Positions 8,548 to 17,402 of a DNA stretch of 64,000 bases are shown here, piece after piece. Location: positions 1-64,000 of the forward strand of contig CAXBDQ010000001.1 of the NCBI GenBank assembly GCA_963974675.1. Reading direction: 5' to 3'. The translations under genes were made by a program, and so were the position numbers. The notes under the pieces are model-generated. The model did no database searches, was not told where the DNA came from, and worked only from the letters and a program-made list of their open reading frames with translations. The DNA is from Porticoccus sp963974675. Lineage in GTDB: Bacteria > Pseudomonadota > Gammaproteobacteria > Pseudomonadales > Porticoccaceae. Within the stretch, counting starts at the first letter, position 1. The number at the start of each line of letters is the position of its first letter.

Positions 8548-9111
8548 CTAAGCCTCAGTCATACCGGTTTGGCTAGCGCCTATCTGTTTTAGCCGTCCCT
8601 TTGAATAACGGAACTGCCCTCCCAGACTGGCAGCCGTGCGCATAGTCTGCGCATGACACAGTGCAACTGCCAGTGCATCTGCGGCATCTTCAGCCGGTGC
8701 CGCTGGCAGCTTCAACAATTGTTTCACCATATGCTGTACTTGTACCTTATCCGCAGCCCCGGTACCCACAACAGATTGCTTGACCGACCGAGCGGCATAC
8801 TCACCCACAGACAACCCCGCAGTAACACCCGCCACAATAGCCGCACCCCTCGCCTGACCTAACTTCAATGCGGCACGAGGGTCGCGAGCAAAGAAAACCT
8901 CTTCGACGGCCATTTCCTCCGGGTGGTACTGTTGAATAATCTCAGAAACACTATCGAAAATTATTTTAAGGCGGGCAGGCAACTCGCCCGAAGGCAAACG
9001 AATAATGCCACTGGTCACGTACTCAATTCTGGCACCATTTGGCCCCGCCGCATTAATAATACCAAAACCGGTTTTGCGTGAACCGGGGTCAATGCCTAAA
9101 ATTAACGTCAT
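8548..9111 (-). CDS. ruvC: Holliday junction resolvase RuvC
   Basis: A RuvC-fold endonuclease that cuts Holliday junctions. The catalytic acidic residues are visible: Asp8 in LGIDPGS, Glu70/71 in MAVEEVFF, and the C-terminal Asp pair in AEDAADALAVALCHA. The length of 187 is slightly longer than the E. coli protein, with the extra residues at the C-terminus. It is the first gene of ruvCAB; its usual upstream neighbour yebC is displaced to 14.4 kb. Confidence 0.97.
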   Translation of the reverse strand: MTLILGIDPGSRKTGFGIINAAGPNGARIEYVTSGIIRLPSGELPARLKIIFDSVSEIIQQYHPEEMAVEEVFFARDPRAALKLGQARGAAIVAGVTAGLSVGEYAARSVKQSVVGTGAADKVQVQHMVKQLLKLPAAPAEDAADALAVALCHAQTMRTAASLGGQFRYSKGRLKQIGASQTGMTEA

Positions 9112-9486
9112 ATGCGCCGCACCACTTAAGTTGTCAGCATTTCTTAACTTGCCACAAGCTAGTACTGTATATTGCTACAGTATATTAATTAGTAAAAAAA
9201 ACAAGCCCTCTACGGTGGAACTCATGCCCTTTCCGCAGACTTATATCGATCTAATATTGTTGATGATATTGAATACGCTAGTTCCCCTAGGCCAGAAGCT
9301 CCTATTGAAAATGAGAAGATAAGCTGGTGGCTGCTGCTCAAGGGAAAAATTATGCTAAGCATTTGATTTCAAAAGATACTACTTTATGATCAAGGTGAAT
9401 GTTTTGAAAAAACAGAGAATAGGTTTCATTTTACAAGCTACGGAACCCTCATCTTCGCTACAGTTCATTCTAAGCAAACAATAATG

Positions 9487-9536
9487 GTCTTAACCGAAAA
9501 TCGTTTGTTCCGAGATAGGGGCCAAAGTGATACAAG
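9487..9536. repeat. Dispersed hairpin repeat, copy 1 (other copy at 26981)
   Basis: About 50 bases, roughly 80-85% identical to 26981-27032, with one 1-base indel. The core AAAATCGTTTGT, then CCGAGATA, then CCAAAGTGAT is shared. Both copies can fold into a stem with a bulged C. Two of the differences (C to T in one arm, A to G in the other) keep pairing as G-U, which suggests a selected or functionally folded element. Confidence 0.6.
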
Positions 9537-9666
9537 GCCTAAACTAATATATAAATTTGAGGTCTTTAATGTTTAATCAATAAAGAACTTGAAGTCCCAT
9601 ACCATCTACTTCGGGTCGCAAAAACACCTTAACGACCCTTATGATTGAGAAATACAAACTGAAATA

Positions 9667-9783
9667 TTGACGCCGAATAAAAAGCACATTGTAAAATTAC
9701 GTAAATACTATTTAAGTCAAAATGATCTTTCTGAACAAGCGCGTATCTCCCCCGCCACATGGACGGCTGATTTACGACGTTAG
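9667..9783 (+). pseudogene. Truncated XRE-type helix-turn-helix fragment
   Basis: From the TTG at 9667, 38 codons run to a TAG at 9781. The first part, LTPNKKHIVKLRK then YYLSQNDLSEQARIS, looks like the start of an XRE/Cro helix-turn-helix domain (K-LR-x3-LSQ-x-LSE-x-A-x-IS). The frame then passes directly into the 33-bp repeat and stops, so the recognition helix and the rest are missing. No good ribosome binding site is seen. I interpret it as a regulator gene cut by the repeat or by a deletion ending there. Confidence 0.4.
9747..9779. repeat. 33-bp dispersed repeat, copy 1 (other copy at 28660)
   Basis: CTCCCCCGCCACATG, one variable base, ACGGCTGATTT, one variable base, CGACG; 31 of 33 bases match 28660-28692. 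It is followed directly by GTTAGGC (9780-9786), which fits the GTTRRRY core of an integron attC R' box; the other copy lacks that heptamer. No flanking transposase is present. Confidence 0.6.
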
Positions 9784-10026
9784 GCATTCAAGTTACCCAC
9801 ACTCCTCATACCTAAATAACGAGGTAATTTGTCATGAAGAAGAGCGGTTGGTTGCACTAGCTACATGCTGTAATAAATTGATTTTCCTTAAATAAATACG
9901 TGGATCTATAGTGATAAATCGTTTTCGGCTGGCTAGGTGTTATCATGCCATTATACGGCGAGATGTACTGAAGAGTTATGCTGACAGTACTATGAGCGTT
10001 GCGACTAAGAGACAAAAGATTCCACT

Positions 10027-10383
10027 ATGAATACCAAACAAGAACTACAACACCTCACTAGTAAGTTAGACAAATCTAGCCGTAAGTTAGCCGCCGCTAA
10101 AGAGCGTGGCGATCAAGCAATGGTGCTTCAATTTCAAACTGAAATAGAAGCATTAACTAAAGCGATAGCTAACGCAAAAAATCAAAATGATCGAGAGGTA
10201 AGCGGTAAAAGCAATAACATCAAAGCCTTGGCCTTTAATCGTGAACTAACTAAAGAAGAGCAAGCTGATATGGGCAAGCTGAAAAAGTCGGTGCGAGGCT
10301 TGGTCGTGGTGCATCCTCTAACTGCAATTGGCCGCGAATTAACTATAGAGAAAGTAACGGGATTTGCCCCCAAGGAATTTTAG
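10027..10383 (+). CDS. yibL: YibL family ribosome-associated protein
   Basis: 118 residues. The N-terminal half is a charged, probably coiled-coil helix; the C-terminal part TKEEQADMGKLKKSV, continuing RGLVVVHPLTAIGRE and ending in TGFAPKEF, is the signature of the E. coli YibL family. YibL co-sediments with ribosomes in E. coli, but its exact role is not settled. The gene stands alone between decayed stretches and is the only intact plus-strand gene in 9.1-10.8 kb. The start ATG is the only reasonable one; the ribosome site is weak. Confidence 0.85.
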   Translation: MNTKQELQHLTSKLDKSSRKLAAAKERGDQAMVLQFQTEIEALTKAIANAKNQNDREVSGKSNNIKALAFNRELTKEEQADMGKLKKSVRGLVVVHPLTAIGRELTIEKVTGFAPKEF

Positions 10384-10881
10384 CAGAAAGATTGTTTTAA
10401 TTTATCGCCCAACAATTTAAGTCATTACATTTATCATTAGCGTGAAAATTCAAGGGGATTCGGAGCAGTATATTTTGGTTGCCGTAACGACCCGCAAGAG
10501 CCTGTGACTTTGATGGGTATTATTGATGATAAGTCCACTTGGAAATATATAGCGCCAAACCAAGGGATAAGAAGTTTGAGAGTGAATTTAAACGTATTAA
10601 GTCAGCATCGAACAAACGCATCAATTTAGGACGTTCGAAAGCTCTCGCCTATTACGCAGGTATTATAGAGCTGTGGTGTGCATCAGTTAATAATCCAGAG
10701 CTGCGGTTAGAGGTCGTGATATTTCGCACTAAAATAGTGAATTAGGAACATATCTTTCACTTATACAGGTCCCAACTCTCTTCATTCACCAGCCATAGAC
10801 CAGCCCACAATGACATGGTGCAATCTTTGCGTGATCAGTAATGACTGTTAGAAAAAGTAACTCTTAACCGATGAGGCCATC
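10384..10881. other. About 500 bp without a recognised gene
   Basis: A short open frame at 10539-10745 (68 codons, rich in Lys and Arg, ATG start) is present but matches no family I recognise and has no good ribosome binding site. An alternative overlapping frame begins at an ATG near 10514. The stretch may be decayed coding DNA. The promoter of the thioesterase gene at 10882 should be at its right end. Confidence 0.4.
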
Positions 10882-11256
10882 ATGAAATTTTACAGTAGAC
10901 GTTTAGTCATGCCGGAACACCTAAACAGCGCCAATCGTCTGTTTGGTGGCACAATATTAGCGTGGATAGATGAAGAAGCTTTTATCTTCGCCAAGTGTCA
11001 GCTCAAAACCCCCCGCCTCGTGACACGCCATATTTCAGAAATTAACTTCGTATCCCCTGCAATGCAGGACGATATTGTTGAATTTGGCTTTGATATTGTC
11101 AGATTTGGCCGTACATCTATAGCCATCACATGCCAAGCTCGAAACAAGGATGGTGGTAAGGTTATTATCGAAATTGAAAAAATTGTCTTTATTTCTGTAG
11201 ACCAACATGGCGACCCAACCCCTCACGGCGTAACTGAGAGAGATGATAACGACTGA
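10882..11256 (+). CDS. Acyl-CoA thioesterase, hotdog fold (YciA/BACH type)
   Basis: 124 residues. The start RRLVMPEHLNSANRLFGG followed by the ILAWIDEEAF helix is the classic substrate-pocket region of the YciA/cytosolic acyl-CoA hydrolase family, in which an Asn and an Asp in this area act in catalysis. The domain continues through TRHISEINFVSPAMQDD and RFGRTSIAI. It should hydrolyse acyl-CoA thioesters in the cytoplasm; chain-length preference cannot be told. GATGAGGCC lies before the start. It is a single-gene unit in the accessory block, and differs from ybgC at 6.4 kb. Confidence 0.85.
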   Translation: MKFYSRRLVMPEHLNSANRLFGGTILAWIDEEAFIFAKCQLKTPRLVTRHISEINFVSPAMQDDIVEFGFDIVRFGRTSIAITCQARNKDGGKVIIEIEKIVFISVDQHGDPTPHGVTERDDND

Positions 11257-11659
11257 TCACACAGTATTAATGATTTTATTTTCTGCTATAAGTCCCTCTT
11301 GGCACAGAGCTAAAGCTAGTTAAAAGTCAGAAGACGTGTTTTGATTTATAACAAGCGTAAGCAGGGTCAATGTTCGTATCGTTCCGCCTGCACACACACT
11401 ATACAAACGGGCCTGCTACGGGCATCACCTGCAGCATTCATTACCACATACACCTTCGCTATATGCTTTGTATTAGCCGTTGATTAATAAATGCCCTCCT
11501 AATTATTCATCAGATCGAACTTGATAGATAAAACTGATTGATACAATAGAAGTAAACTGTTTCACATGTCGTTTGAAATGATCAATAGTGTGGTAGGAAT
11601 ACATTACAACGTTGTGCAGATAGCAACTTCTTTTCATGCGGCAAATAGGAGATTGGCCT
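11257..11659. other. Intergenic region upstream of katG
   Basis: No gene seen. It holds a possible promoter (11521-11547) and an AGGAG ribosome site at 11647-11651 just before the katG ATG. I cannot identify a clear OxyR or Fur site by eye. Confidence 0.5.
11521..11547 (+). promoter_or_regulatory. Possible sigma-70 promoter for katG
   Basis: TTGATA at 11521-11526 and TACAAT at 11542-11547 resemble -35 and -10 boxes. The 15-base spacer is shorter than the optimum of 17, so this is tentative. It would give a leader of about 105 bases. Confidence 0.3.
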
Positions 11660-13816
11660 ATGTCTAAGAACAAATGCCCAGTAATGCATGGTGGTGCCAC
11701 AGAGATCAACATGTCGAACATGGAATGGTGGCCGAAGGCTCTGAACCTAGACATTCTGCATCAACACGATAGCAAGACCAATCCGATGGGAGCGGACTTC
11801 AACTATCGAGAGACAGTCAAGAACCTAGACGTCACCGCGCTCAAGAAAGACTTGCATACATTGATGACTGACAGTCAGAAGTGGTGGCCAGCGGACTGGG
11901 GGCATTACGGCGGACTCATGATCCGCATGTCTTGGCATTCGGCCGGCACCTATCGCATAGCTGACGGTAGAGGTGGTGCCAGCACGGGTAACCAGCGCTT
12001 CGCCCCTATCAATTCTTGGCCAGACAATGTGAGCCTTGATAAGGCGCGCCGCCTACTTTGGCCGATCAAGAAAAAATGCGGGAACAAGCTTAGCTGGGCC
12101 GATTTGATTGCCTATGCAGGCACCATTGCCTATGAATCCATGGGTTTAAAAACCTTCGGCTTTGCCTTTGGACGTGAAGATATTTGGCATCCAGAAAAAG
12201 ACACTTACTGGGGAGCGGAAAAGGAGTGGCTTGCCCCTAGCGGCAGTCAAGGCAGCCGTTACTCGGGTGAACGTGACCTGGAAAACCCGTTGGCTGCAGT
12301 GATGATGGGGCTTATTTACGTGAACCCCGAAGGTGTGGATGGCAACCCTGACCCACTCAAAACAGCTCATGATGTGCGTGTGACCTTTGAGCGCATGGCC
12401 ATGAACGATGAAGAAACGGTTGCTCTCACCGCAGGTGGTCACACAGTAGGGAAATGTCATGGTAATGGTAATGTCGAACTGCTCGGCTCAGAACCAGAAG
12501 GTGCTGAAATCGAGGATCAGGGCATGGGCTGGTTAAATAAGACAGAGCGTGGCATTGGCCGTGACACCGTAACCAGTGGTATCGAAGGTGCATGGACGAC
12601 TCACCCTACCCAGTGGGACAACGGTTATTTCCAACTGCTGCTTAACTATGAGTGGGAATTAAAGAAGAGCCCAGCGGGTGCCTGGCAGTGGGAACCTATT
12701 AATATTAAGGAAGAAGACAAGCCTGTCGATGTCGAAGACTCGTCAATTCGTCATAACCCCATCATGACCGATGCTGACATGGCCATGAAGATGGACCCTG
12801 AATATCGAAAAATCTCCGAGAAGTTCTACAAAGATCCCGATTACTTTTCCGAAGTCTTCGCTCGAGCATGGTTCAAACTAACGCACCGTGATTTGGGGCC
12901 GAAGACGTGCTATATCGGTCCTGACGTACCTCAAGAAGAACTTATTTGGCAAGACCCGGTTCCTGCAGGAAACACTAGCTATGATGTCCAGGCAGTGAAA
13001 GAAAAAATATCAGCCAGTGGTCTGAGCGCGAGTGAAATGATTTCCACCGCATGGGACAGTGCCAGAACCTTCCGTGGTTCTGACAAGCGTGGCGGTGCCA
13101 ACGGGGCACGAATCCGACTTGCGCCTCAAAAAGACTGGGAAGGTAACGAACCTTCGCGTCTGGCCAAAGTACTTACTGTACTCGAAAGCATTGCAACTGA
13201 GAGCGGTGCAAGTGTTGCCGATATCATAGTTCTTGCCGGTAACGTCGGTATTGAGCAAGCCGCAAAGGTTGCTGGATCTGATGTTTCTGTTCCGTTCTCG
13301 CCTGGGCGTGGCGATGCAACAGCGGAGATGACCGATATCAGTTCCTTCGAAGTTCTGGAACCCCTTCATGATGGTTACCGCAACTGGCTTAAACGGGATT
13401 ACGTCGTCAGCGCCGAAGAACTGATGCTCGATCGTACGCAACTGATGGGTTTAACGGCTCCTGAGATGACCGTACTGGTTGGTGGTATGCGTGTTCTTGG
13501 CACTAACCACAACGGTACCAAGCACGGTGTATTTACTGATCGCGAAGGAGCGCTGACAAATGACTTCTTCGTAAACCTCACAGATATGAATTATGCCTGG
13601 AAGCCTGCCGGTAATGGCCTGTATGAAATATGTAATCGTGAGACAGAGCAGGTCAAGTGGACAGCAACAAGAGTGGATCTTATTTTCGGCTCCAACTCGA
13701 TACTTCGGTCGTACGCTGAAGTCTATGCACAAGATGACAATAATGAAAAGTTTGTGCGGGACTTTGTAGCAGCATGGACGAAGCTTATGAATGCTGATCG
13801 CTTTGATTTGACCTGA
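11660..13816 (+). CDS. katG: Catalase-peroxidase KatG
   Basis: A bifunctional heme enzyme that removes hydrogen peroxide. In a 718-residue protein starting at the ATG at 11660 (AGGAG 8 bases upstream; the usual MSxxxKCPVMHG N-terminus), the distal triad Arg89-Trp92-His93 lies in IRMSWHSAGTYR and the proximal heme ligand His261 in TAGGHTVGKCHG. The Trp-Tyr-Met crosslink residues needed for catalase activity are also present (Trp92, Tyr220 in LIYVNPEG, Met246). The duplicated C-terminal domain is complete. An upstream in-frame ATG (11636) lacks a ribosome site. The gene is monocistronic and sits in the accessory block between ruvC and yebC. Confidence 0.96.
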   Translation: MSKNKCPVMHGGATEINMSNMEWWPKALNLDILHQHDSKTNPMGADFNYRETVKNLDVTALKKDLHTLMTDSQKWWPADWGHYGGLMIRMSWHSAGTYRIADGRGGASTGNQRFAPINSWPDNVSLDKARRLLWPIKKKCGNKLSWADLIAYAGTIAYESMGLKTFGFAFGREDIWHPEKDTYWGAEKEWLAPSGSQGSRYSGERDLENPLAAVMMGLIYVNPEGVDGNPDPLKTAHDVRVTFERMAMNDEETVALTAGGHTVGKCHGNGNVELLGSEPEGAEIEDQGMGWLNKTERGIGRDTVTSGIEGAWTTHPTQWDNGYFQLLLNYEWELKKSPAGAWQWEPINIKEEDKPVDVEDSSIRHNPIMTDADMAMKMDPEYRKISEKFYKDPDYFSEVFARAWFKLTHRDLGPKTCYIGPDVPQEELIWQDPVPAGNTSYDVQAVKEKISASGLSASEMISTAWDSARTFRGSDKRGGANGARIRLAPQKDWEGNEPSRLAKVLTVLESIATESGASVADIIVLAGNVGIEQAAKVAGSDVSVPFSPGRGDATAEMTDISSFEVLEPLHDGYRNWLKRDYVVSAEELMLDRTQLMGLTAPEMTVLVGGMRVLGTNHNGTKHGVFTDREGALTNDFFVNLTDMNYAWKPAGNGLYEICNRETEQVKWTATRVDLIFGSNSILRSYAEVYAQDDNNEKFVRDFVAAWTKLMNADRFDLT

Positions 13817-13828
13817 TTCCCGATACAC

Positions 13829-13862
13829 ATCTCCGTGCCGCTCATAATTACGGCGTGGAGAT
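13829..13862 (+). other. Imperfect hairpin downstream of katG
   Basis: ATCTCC-GT-GCCG (13829-13840) pairs with CGGC-GT-GGAGAT (13851-13862) across a 10-nt loop, with a 2-bp internal mismatch. It begins 13 bases after the katG stop. There is no T tract, so it may protect the mRNA end or act as a weak terminator. Confidence 0.4.
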
Positions 13863-14020
13863 ATGAAAGGCTGATCTAACGAACGCCCGCTATTGGCTGT
13901 CAGAGAGCAGACATAATAAACGCTGAACAAGAAGATATAAGACAAGAACAATCATACAAGGGCTTTATTTAGCCCCTGGCTCTTGAGCTCGGTGCTATAT
14001 AAAGTTATTCCACACAATAA

Positions 14021-14048
14021 AAAAGGCGGCTTATTTAAGCCGCCTTTT
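14021..14048 (-). terminator. Bidirectional Rho-independent terminator
   Basis: AAAAGGCGGCTTA (14021-14033) and its exact complement (14036-14048). On the minus strand the stem is followed by TTTTTTATTG, so it terminates the small gene at 14067-14348; on the plus strand the stem ends in TTTT, so it can also stop katG transcripts. Confidence 0.85.
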
Positions 14049-14066
14049 CTGAAACAAAAAGTTGGA

Positions 14067-14348
14067 TTATTCTTTTGTTTCAGGCTCTTCTGCTGGAGCT
14101 TCTGCAGCTGGAACGTCCTCTGCAGGTGCTTCTTCCGCAACAGTTTCTTCTGCTGCCGCTTCAACTACTTCTTCAACCACTTCTGGCTCAGGAACAGCAG
14201 CTACAGCTAGTTTAACTAAGCCTTCGGCTACAAGAATTTTCACCTTGTCTTCACCGTTAATGTTTTTCTTGTCTGCGCCTACTACGGCATAACGACCTGA
14301 ACGCTTTTGGTAAACGGTATAGTCATCAGTTTTTTTCAATACTTTCAT
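14067..14348 (-). CDS. Small conserved-type protein with acidic Glu/Ala/Pro tail, function unknown
   Basis: 93 residues, not assigned to a named family. Residues 1-50 form a compact basic part (DDYTVYQKRSGRYAVVGADKK, with further residues to about 50), while about residues 53-93 are almost only Glu, Ala, Pro and Val, giving a strongly acidic, probably disordered tail. The gene is real by several signs: TCCGTTGATT-free but AGAAAAAAG-type purine-rich site before the ATG, its own terminator, and position next to yebC with matching direction. Small proteins of this two-part shape occur in other marine gammaproteobacteria as far as I recall. A nucleic-acid or ribosome-related role is only a guess. 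Confidence 0.75.
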   Translation of the reverse strand: MKVLKKTDDYTVYQKRSGRYAVVGADKKNINGEDKVKILVAEGLVKLAVAAVPEPEVVEEVVEAAAEETVAEEAPAEDVPAAEAPAEEPETKE

Positions 14349-14434
14349 CTTTTTTCTCCGTTGATTACTCGTTAATTTACATTTAAAAATTTTATTTAAA
14401 ATCTACTTAAGGCCACGTTAATAACAGTAGGCTC

Positions 14435-15181
14435 TCAGTCCAGCTGCTCCATCACTTCAAGAGAAATGTCTGCATTGGTGTACACATTTTGAACATCGTC
14501 CAGATCTTCAAGACTATCAATTAATGCGAGTGCTTTTTCCGCGCCATCTTTATCTAGTGGCACAGTGATAGAAGCCAGCATGGTGATCTCTGCATCGTCA
14601 GGCTCTAAGCCTTCGGCGACCATGGCATCTTTCACGGCTGTAAATTCTTCCCATGCTGTCATGACATCAATGGATTGATCGTCATTGGTTACAACGTCTT
14701 CTGCACCTGCTTCGAGCGCTACTTCTATAATTTTTTCTTCATCGGCTTCCGGTGCAAAGCTGATCTGACCTGTGCGAGTAAACAAGTACGCAACGGAACC
14801 GTCGGTACCCAAGTTGCCGCCACGTTTAGCAAAGGCGTGACGAACATCTGAAACAGTTCGATTGCGGTTGTCTGTCATACATTCAACGAGTACAGCAATG
14901 CCACCGACGCCGTAACCTTCGTAGGTGATTTCGTCGTAATTATCACCCTCACCAGCACCGGCACCTCGAGCGATGGCTTTATCAACGGTATCCCGTTTCA
15001 TGTTGGCGCCGAGGGCTTTATCCACTGCGGCCCGCAGGCGGGGATTATCCTCTGTACTGGGACCACCAGCTTTGGCCGCGACCACCAGCTCACGAATTAG
15101 CTTGGTAAAAACTTTACCCCGTTTGGCATCTTGGGCTGCCTTGCGGTGCTTGATGTTGGCCCATTTACTATGACCCGCCAT
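14435..15181 (-). CDS. yebC: YebC/PmpR family protein
   Basis: A TACO1/YebC family protein. Members act as DNA-binding regulators or, as more recent work shows, help ribosomes translate difficult (Pro-rich) stretches. The family start MAGHSKWANIKHRKAAQD is complete, followed by the GGIAVLVEC and NRNRTVSDVRHAF segments and a C-terminal domain ending in the usual EDLDDVQNVYTNAD. The length of 248 is normal. It commonly precedes ruvC; here 5.3 kb separates them. aspS lies upstream in the same direction. Confidence 0.95.
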   Translation of the reverse strand: MAGHSKWANIKHRKAAQDAKRGKVFTKLIRELVVAAKAGGPSTEDNPRLRAAVDKALGANMKRDTVDKAIARGAGAGEGDNYDEITYEGYGVGGIAVLVECMTDNRNRTVSDVRHAFAKRGGNLGTDGSVAYLFTRTGQISFAPEADEEKIIEVALEAGAEDVVTNDDQSIDVMTAWEEFTAVKDAMVAEGLEPDDAEITMLASITVPLDKDGAEKALALIDSLEDLDDVQNVYTNADISLEVMEQLD

Positions 15182-15355
15182 TTGGATACCTCTAAAATTA
15201 CTGCGCAGTCAAATAGCTTCGTCGCGTGCTCACTCAAGTTTCGCCTATCAACATGATATGCCTCAACTTTCGTTCCGCGGCTCCTTGCTATTTGAATTGC
15301 TTGTTAAATTTTATATGCACCCAACACCATAAATTGGAAGTAGGCGCTAATTAAT

Positions 15356-17146
15356 TTACTTCCCTTCAGCAGGTTTTTCGCTTGCGGGTTTTTCTCGCAA
15401 CTTAATATTCAGTTCACGTAATTGTTTATTATCCACCCGGCCCGGGGCATCGGTCATCACACAGGCTGCCGACTGGGTTTTAGGGAAGGCTATCACATCA
15501 CGAATGGAGTCGCTGCCGGTTAACAGCATGATCAGGCGATCCAAGCCAAACGCCAACCCACCATGAGGAGGACAGCCATAGCTGAGCGCATCCACGAGGA
15601 AACCAAATTTTTCATTGGCTTCTTCATCGCTGATTCCCAGCACATGGAATACGGATTTCTGCATAGCCGGGTTGTGGATACGAATAGAGCCACCACCCAA
15701 TTCAGTACCGTTCAGAACCATGTCGTAAGCCAGAGACAGGGCATTTTCGGGATCTTTTTCCAGCTCTTCCGGGCTACAGGCCGGACGCGTAAACGGATGG
15801 TGCAATGATGTCCAGGTACCTTCGGCTGTTTCTTCAAACATGGGGAAGTCTACTACCCACAATGGCGCCCAAGCACAGGTATACAGGTCAAGGTCTGCAC
15901 CCAGCTTGCAACGCAATGCGCCCAAGGCTTCGGATACGATTTTGCCTTTATCGGCACCGAAGAAAATCAGGTCGCCGTTTTCAGCACCAGTACGCTCAAG
16001 GATGGCACCGCGAACCTCATTGGGCAGGAATTTCACAATCGGAGATTGCAGCCCTTCTTCCAAGTCGTCTTTATCATTGACCTTAATATAAGCCAGTCCT
16101 CTGGCACCGTAGATACCGACAAATTTGGTGTAGTCGTCAATCTGCTTACGGCTAATGCTGTTTCCGCCGGGTACTTTTAGTGCAGTCACTCGACCCTTAG
16201 GATCATTAGCCGGGCCAGAGAAAACTTTAAAGTCTACAGCGGCCATTAGGCCTTTGATTTCCACCAGCTCTAATGGAATTCTCAAATCTGGCTTGTCACT
16301 ACCAAAACGATTCATGGCTTCGCTGTAAGGCATTTGGGGGAAGTCACCCAGATCTACTTTCAGCACTTTCTGGAAGACAGAACGAATCATGTCTTCGTTA
16401 ATGGCCATAATCTCTTCTTCAGAGGAAAACGACAGCTCCACATCCACCTGGGTAAATTCAGGTTGACGATCGGCACGCAAATCTTCATCACGGAAACACT
16501 TGGCAATTTGATAATAACGGTCGATACCAGACACCATTAGCAGCTGTTTAAACAACTGTGGTGACTGAGGCAACGCAAAGAATTTACCCTCGTGGGTACG
16601 GCTTGGCACCAAGTAGTCCCGAGCACCCTCAGGTGTAGCACGAGTCAAAATGGGTGTTTCAATATCCAGAAAACCTTTGTCATCCAGATAGTTGCGAATC
16701 ACAGTCGTCACCTGAGAACGAAAACGTAAGTTTTTCAGCATCTCAGGACGACGTAAATCCATATAGCGATATTTTAAGCGAACATCCTCGCCCACTTTAT
16801 TGTGTTCATCCAGCGGGAATGGCGGCGTGTCAGAGGTATTTAATATTTCCAGCTCCAACGCATAAACTTCTATTTCACCGGTACGCATGTCAGCGTTAAC
16901 AGTTTCCGGTGTGCGGGCACGCACTTTACCTTTGACCTGAAGAACATATTCACTGCGTACAGAATCGGCACGCTCAAAGTGCTCTCCACAGTCCGGATCG
17001 AAAACCACCTGAACAATGCCTTCGCGGTCACGAAGGTCAATAAAGATCACACCACCATGGTCTCGACGACGGTCTACCCAGCCACAGAGTGTAATTTCCT
17101 GATCAATGTTCTCTGCACCAAGAACACCGCAATAAGTTGTACGCAT
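15356..17146 (-). CDS. aspS: Aspartyl-tRNA synthetase
   Basis: A class IIb synthetase. Seen: N-terminal OB-fold anticodon-binding domain (residues 1-110), class II motif 1 around RYRYMDLRRPEM, motif 2 FRDEDLRADRQPEF, an inserted GAD domain (about residues 290-420), and motif 3 GLAFGLDRLIML. The length of 596 is the normal bacterial-type size. The gene stands upstream of yebC, an arrangement shared by many gammaproteobacteria. Whether it is discriminating (Asp only) or not cannot be decided here. Confidence 0.97.
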   Translation of the reverse strand: MRTTYCGVLGAENIDQEITLCGWVDRRRDHGGVIFIDLRDREGIVQVVFDPDCGEHFERADSVRSEYVLQVKGKVRARTPETVNADMRTGEIEVYALELEILNTSDTPPFPLDEHNKVGEDVRLKYRYMDLRRPEMLKNLRFRSQVTTVIRNYLDDKGFLDIETPILTRATPEGARDYLVPSRTHEGKFFALPQSPQLFKQLLMVSGIDRYYQIAKCFRDEDLRADRQPEFTQVDVELSFSSEEEIMAINEDMIRSVFQKVLKVDLGDFPQMPYSEAMNRFGSDKPDLRIPLELVEIKGLMAAVDFKVFSGPANDPKGRVTALKVPGGNSISRKQIDDYTKFVGIYGARGLAYIKVNDKDDLEEGLQSPIVKFLPNEVRGAILERTGAENGDLIFFGADKGKIVSEALGALRCKLGADLDLYTCAWAPLWVVDFPMFEETAEGTWTSLHHPFTRPACSPEELEKDPENALSLAYDMVLNGTELGGGSIRIHNPAMQKSVFHVLGISDEEANEKFGFLVDALSYGCPPHGGLAFGLDRLIMLLTGSDSIRDVIAFPKTQSAACVMTDAPGRVDNKQLRELNIKLREKPASEKPAEGK

Positions 17147-17402
17147 TATTTCTTCCCGTATTGATCAATCGAGGTTCGATAGTTAAACCCTCTCGATAGC
17201 TGTCCCCGAATGCTTTTCAGGCGTTTTTCAGCGCGCACTTAGGCATGCCAGCAAAAGGCGCGCATTATACCCCATGAAAACGGGTGCTAGAAGGATGGAT
17301 CGCTGATGATCACATCATCGATGGACTACCTAGGACTACTGTGATCCAGAACAAAAGAGGATAAGAACAAACGGAAGACAACAGAACCTCTCAAATTCCG
17401 AA

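Larger units (their letters stand above)
9112..10026. other. 915-bp stretch without an intact gene; decayed and repeat-bearing
   Basis: No open reading frame here has recognisable full-length homology. It holds one copy of a hairpin repeat (9487-9536), a truncated HTH reading frame (9667-9783) and one copy of a 33-bp repeat (9747-9779), both repeats shared with the 27-28.7 kb region. AT content is higher than in the flanking ruv genes. The ruvC promoter should lie at its left end, and a yibL promoter at its right end; neither is clear enough to place. Confidence 0.6.

Noticed and set aside
10539..10745. A 68-codon open frame after yibL.
   Set aside because: No recognised family, no good ribosome site, and overlapping alternative frames; kept only as part of the gap description.
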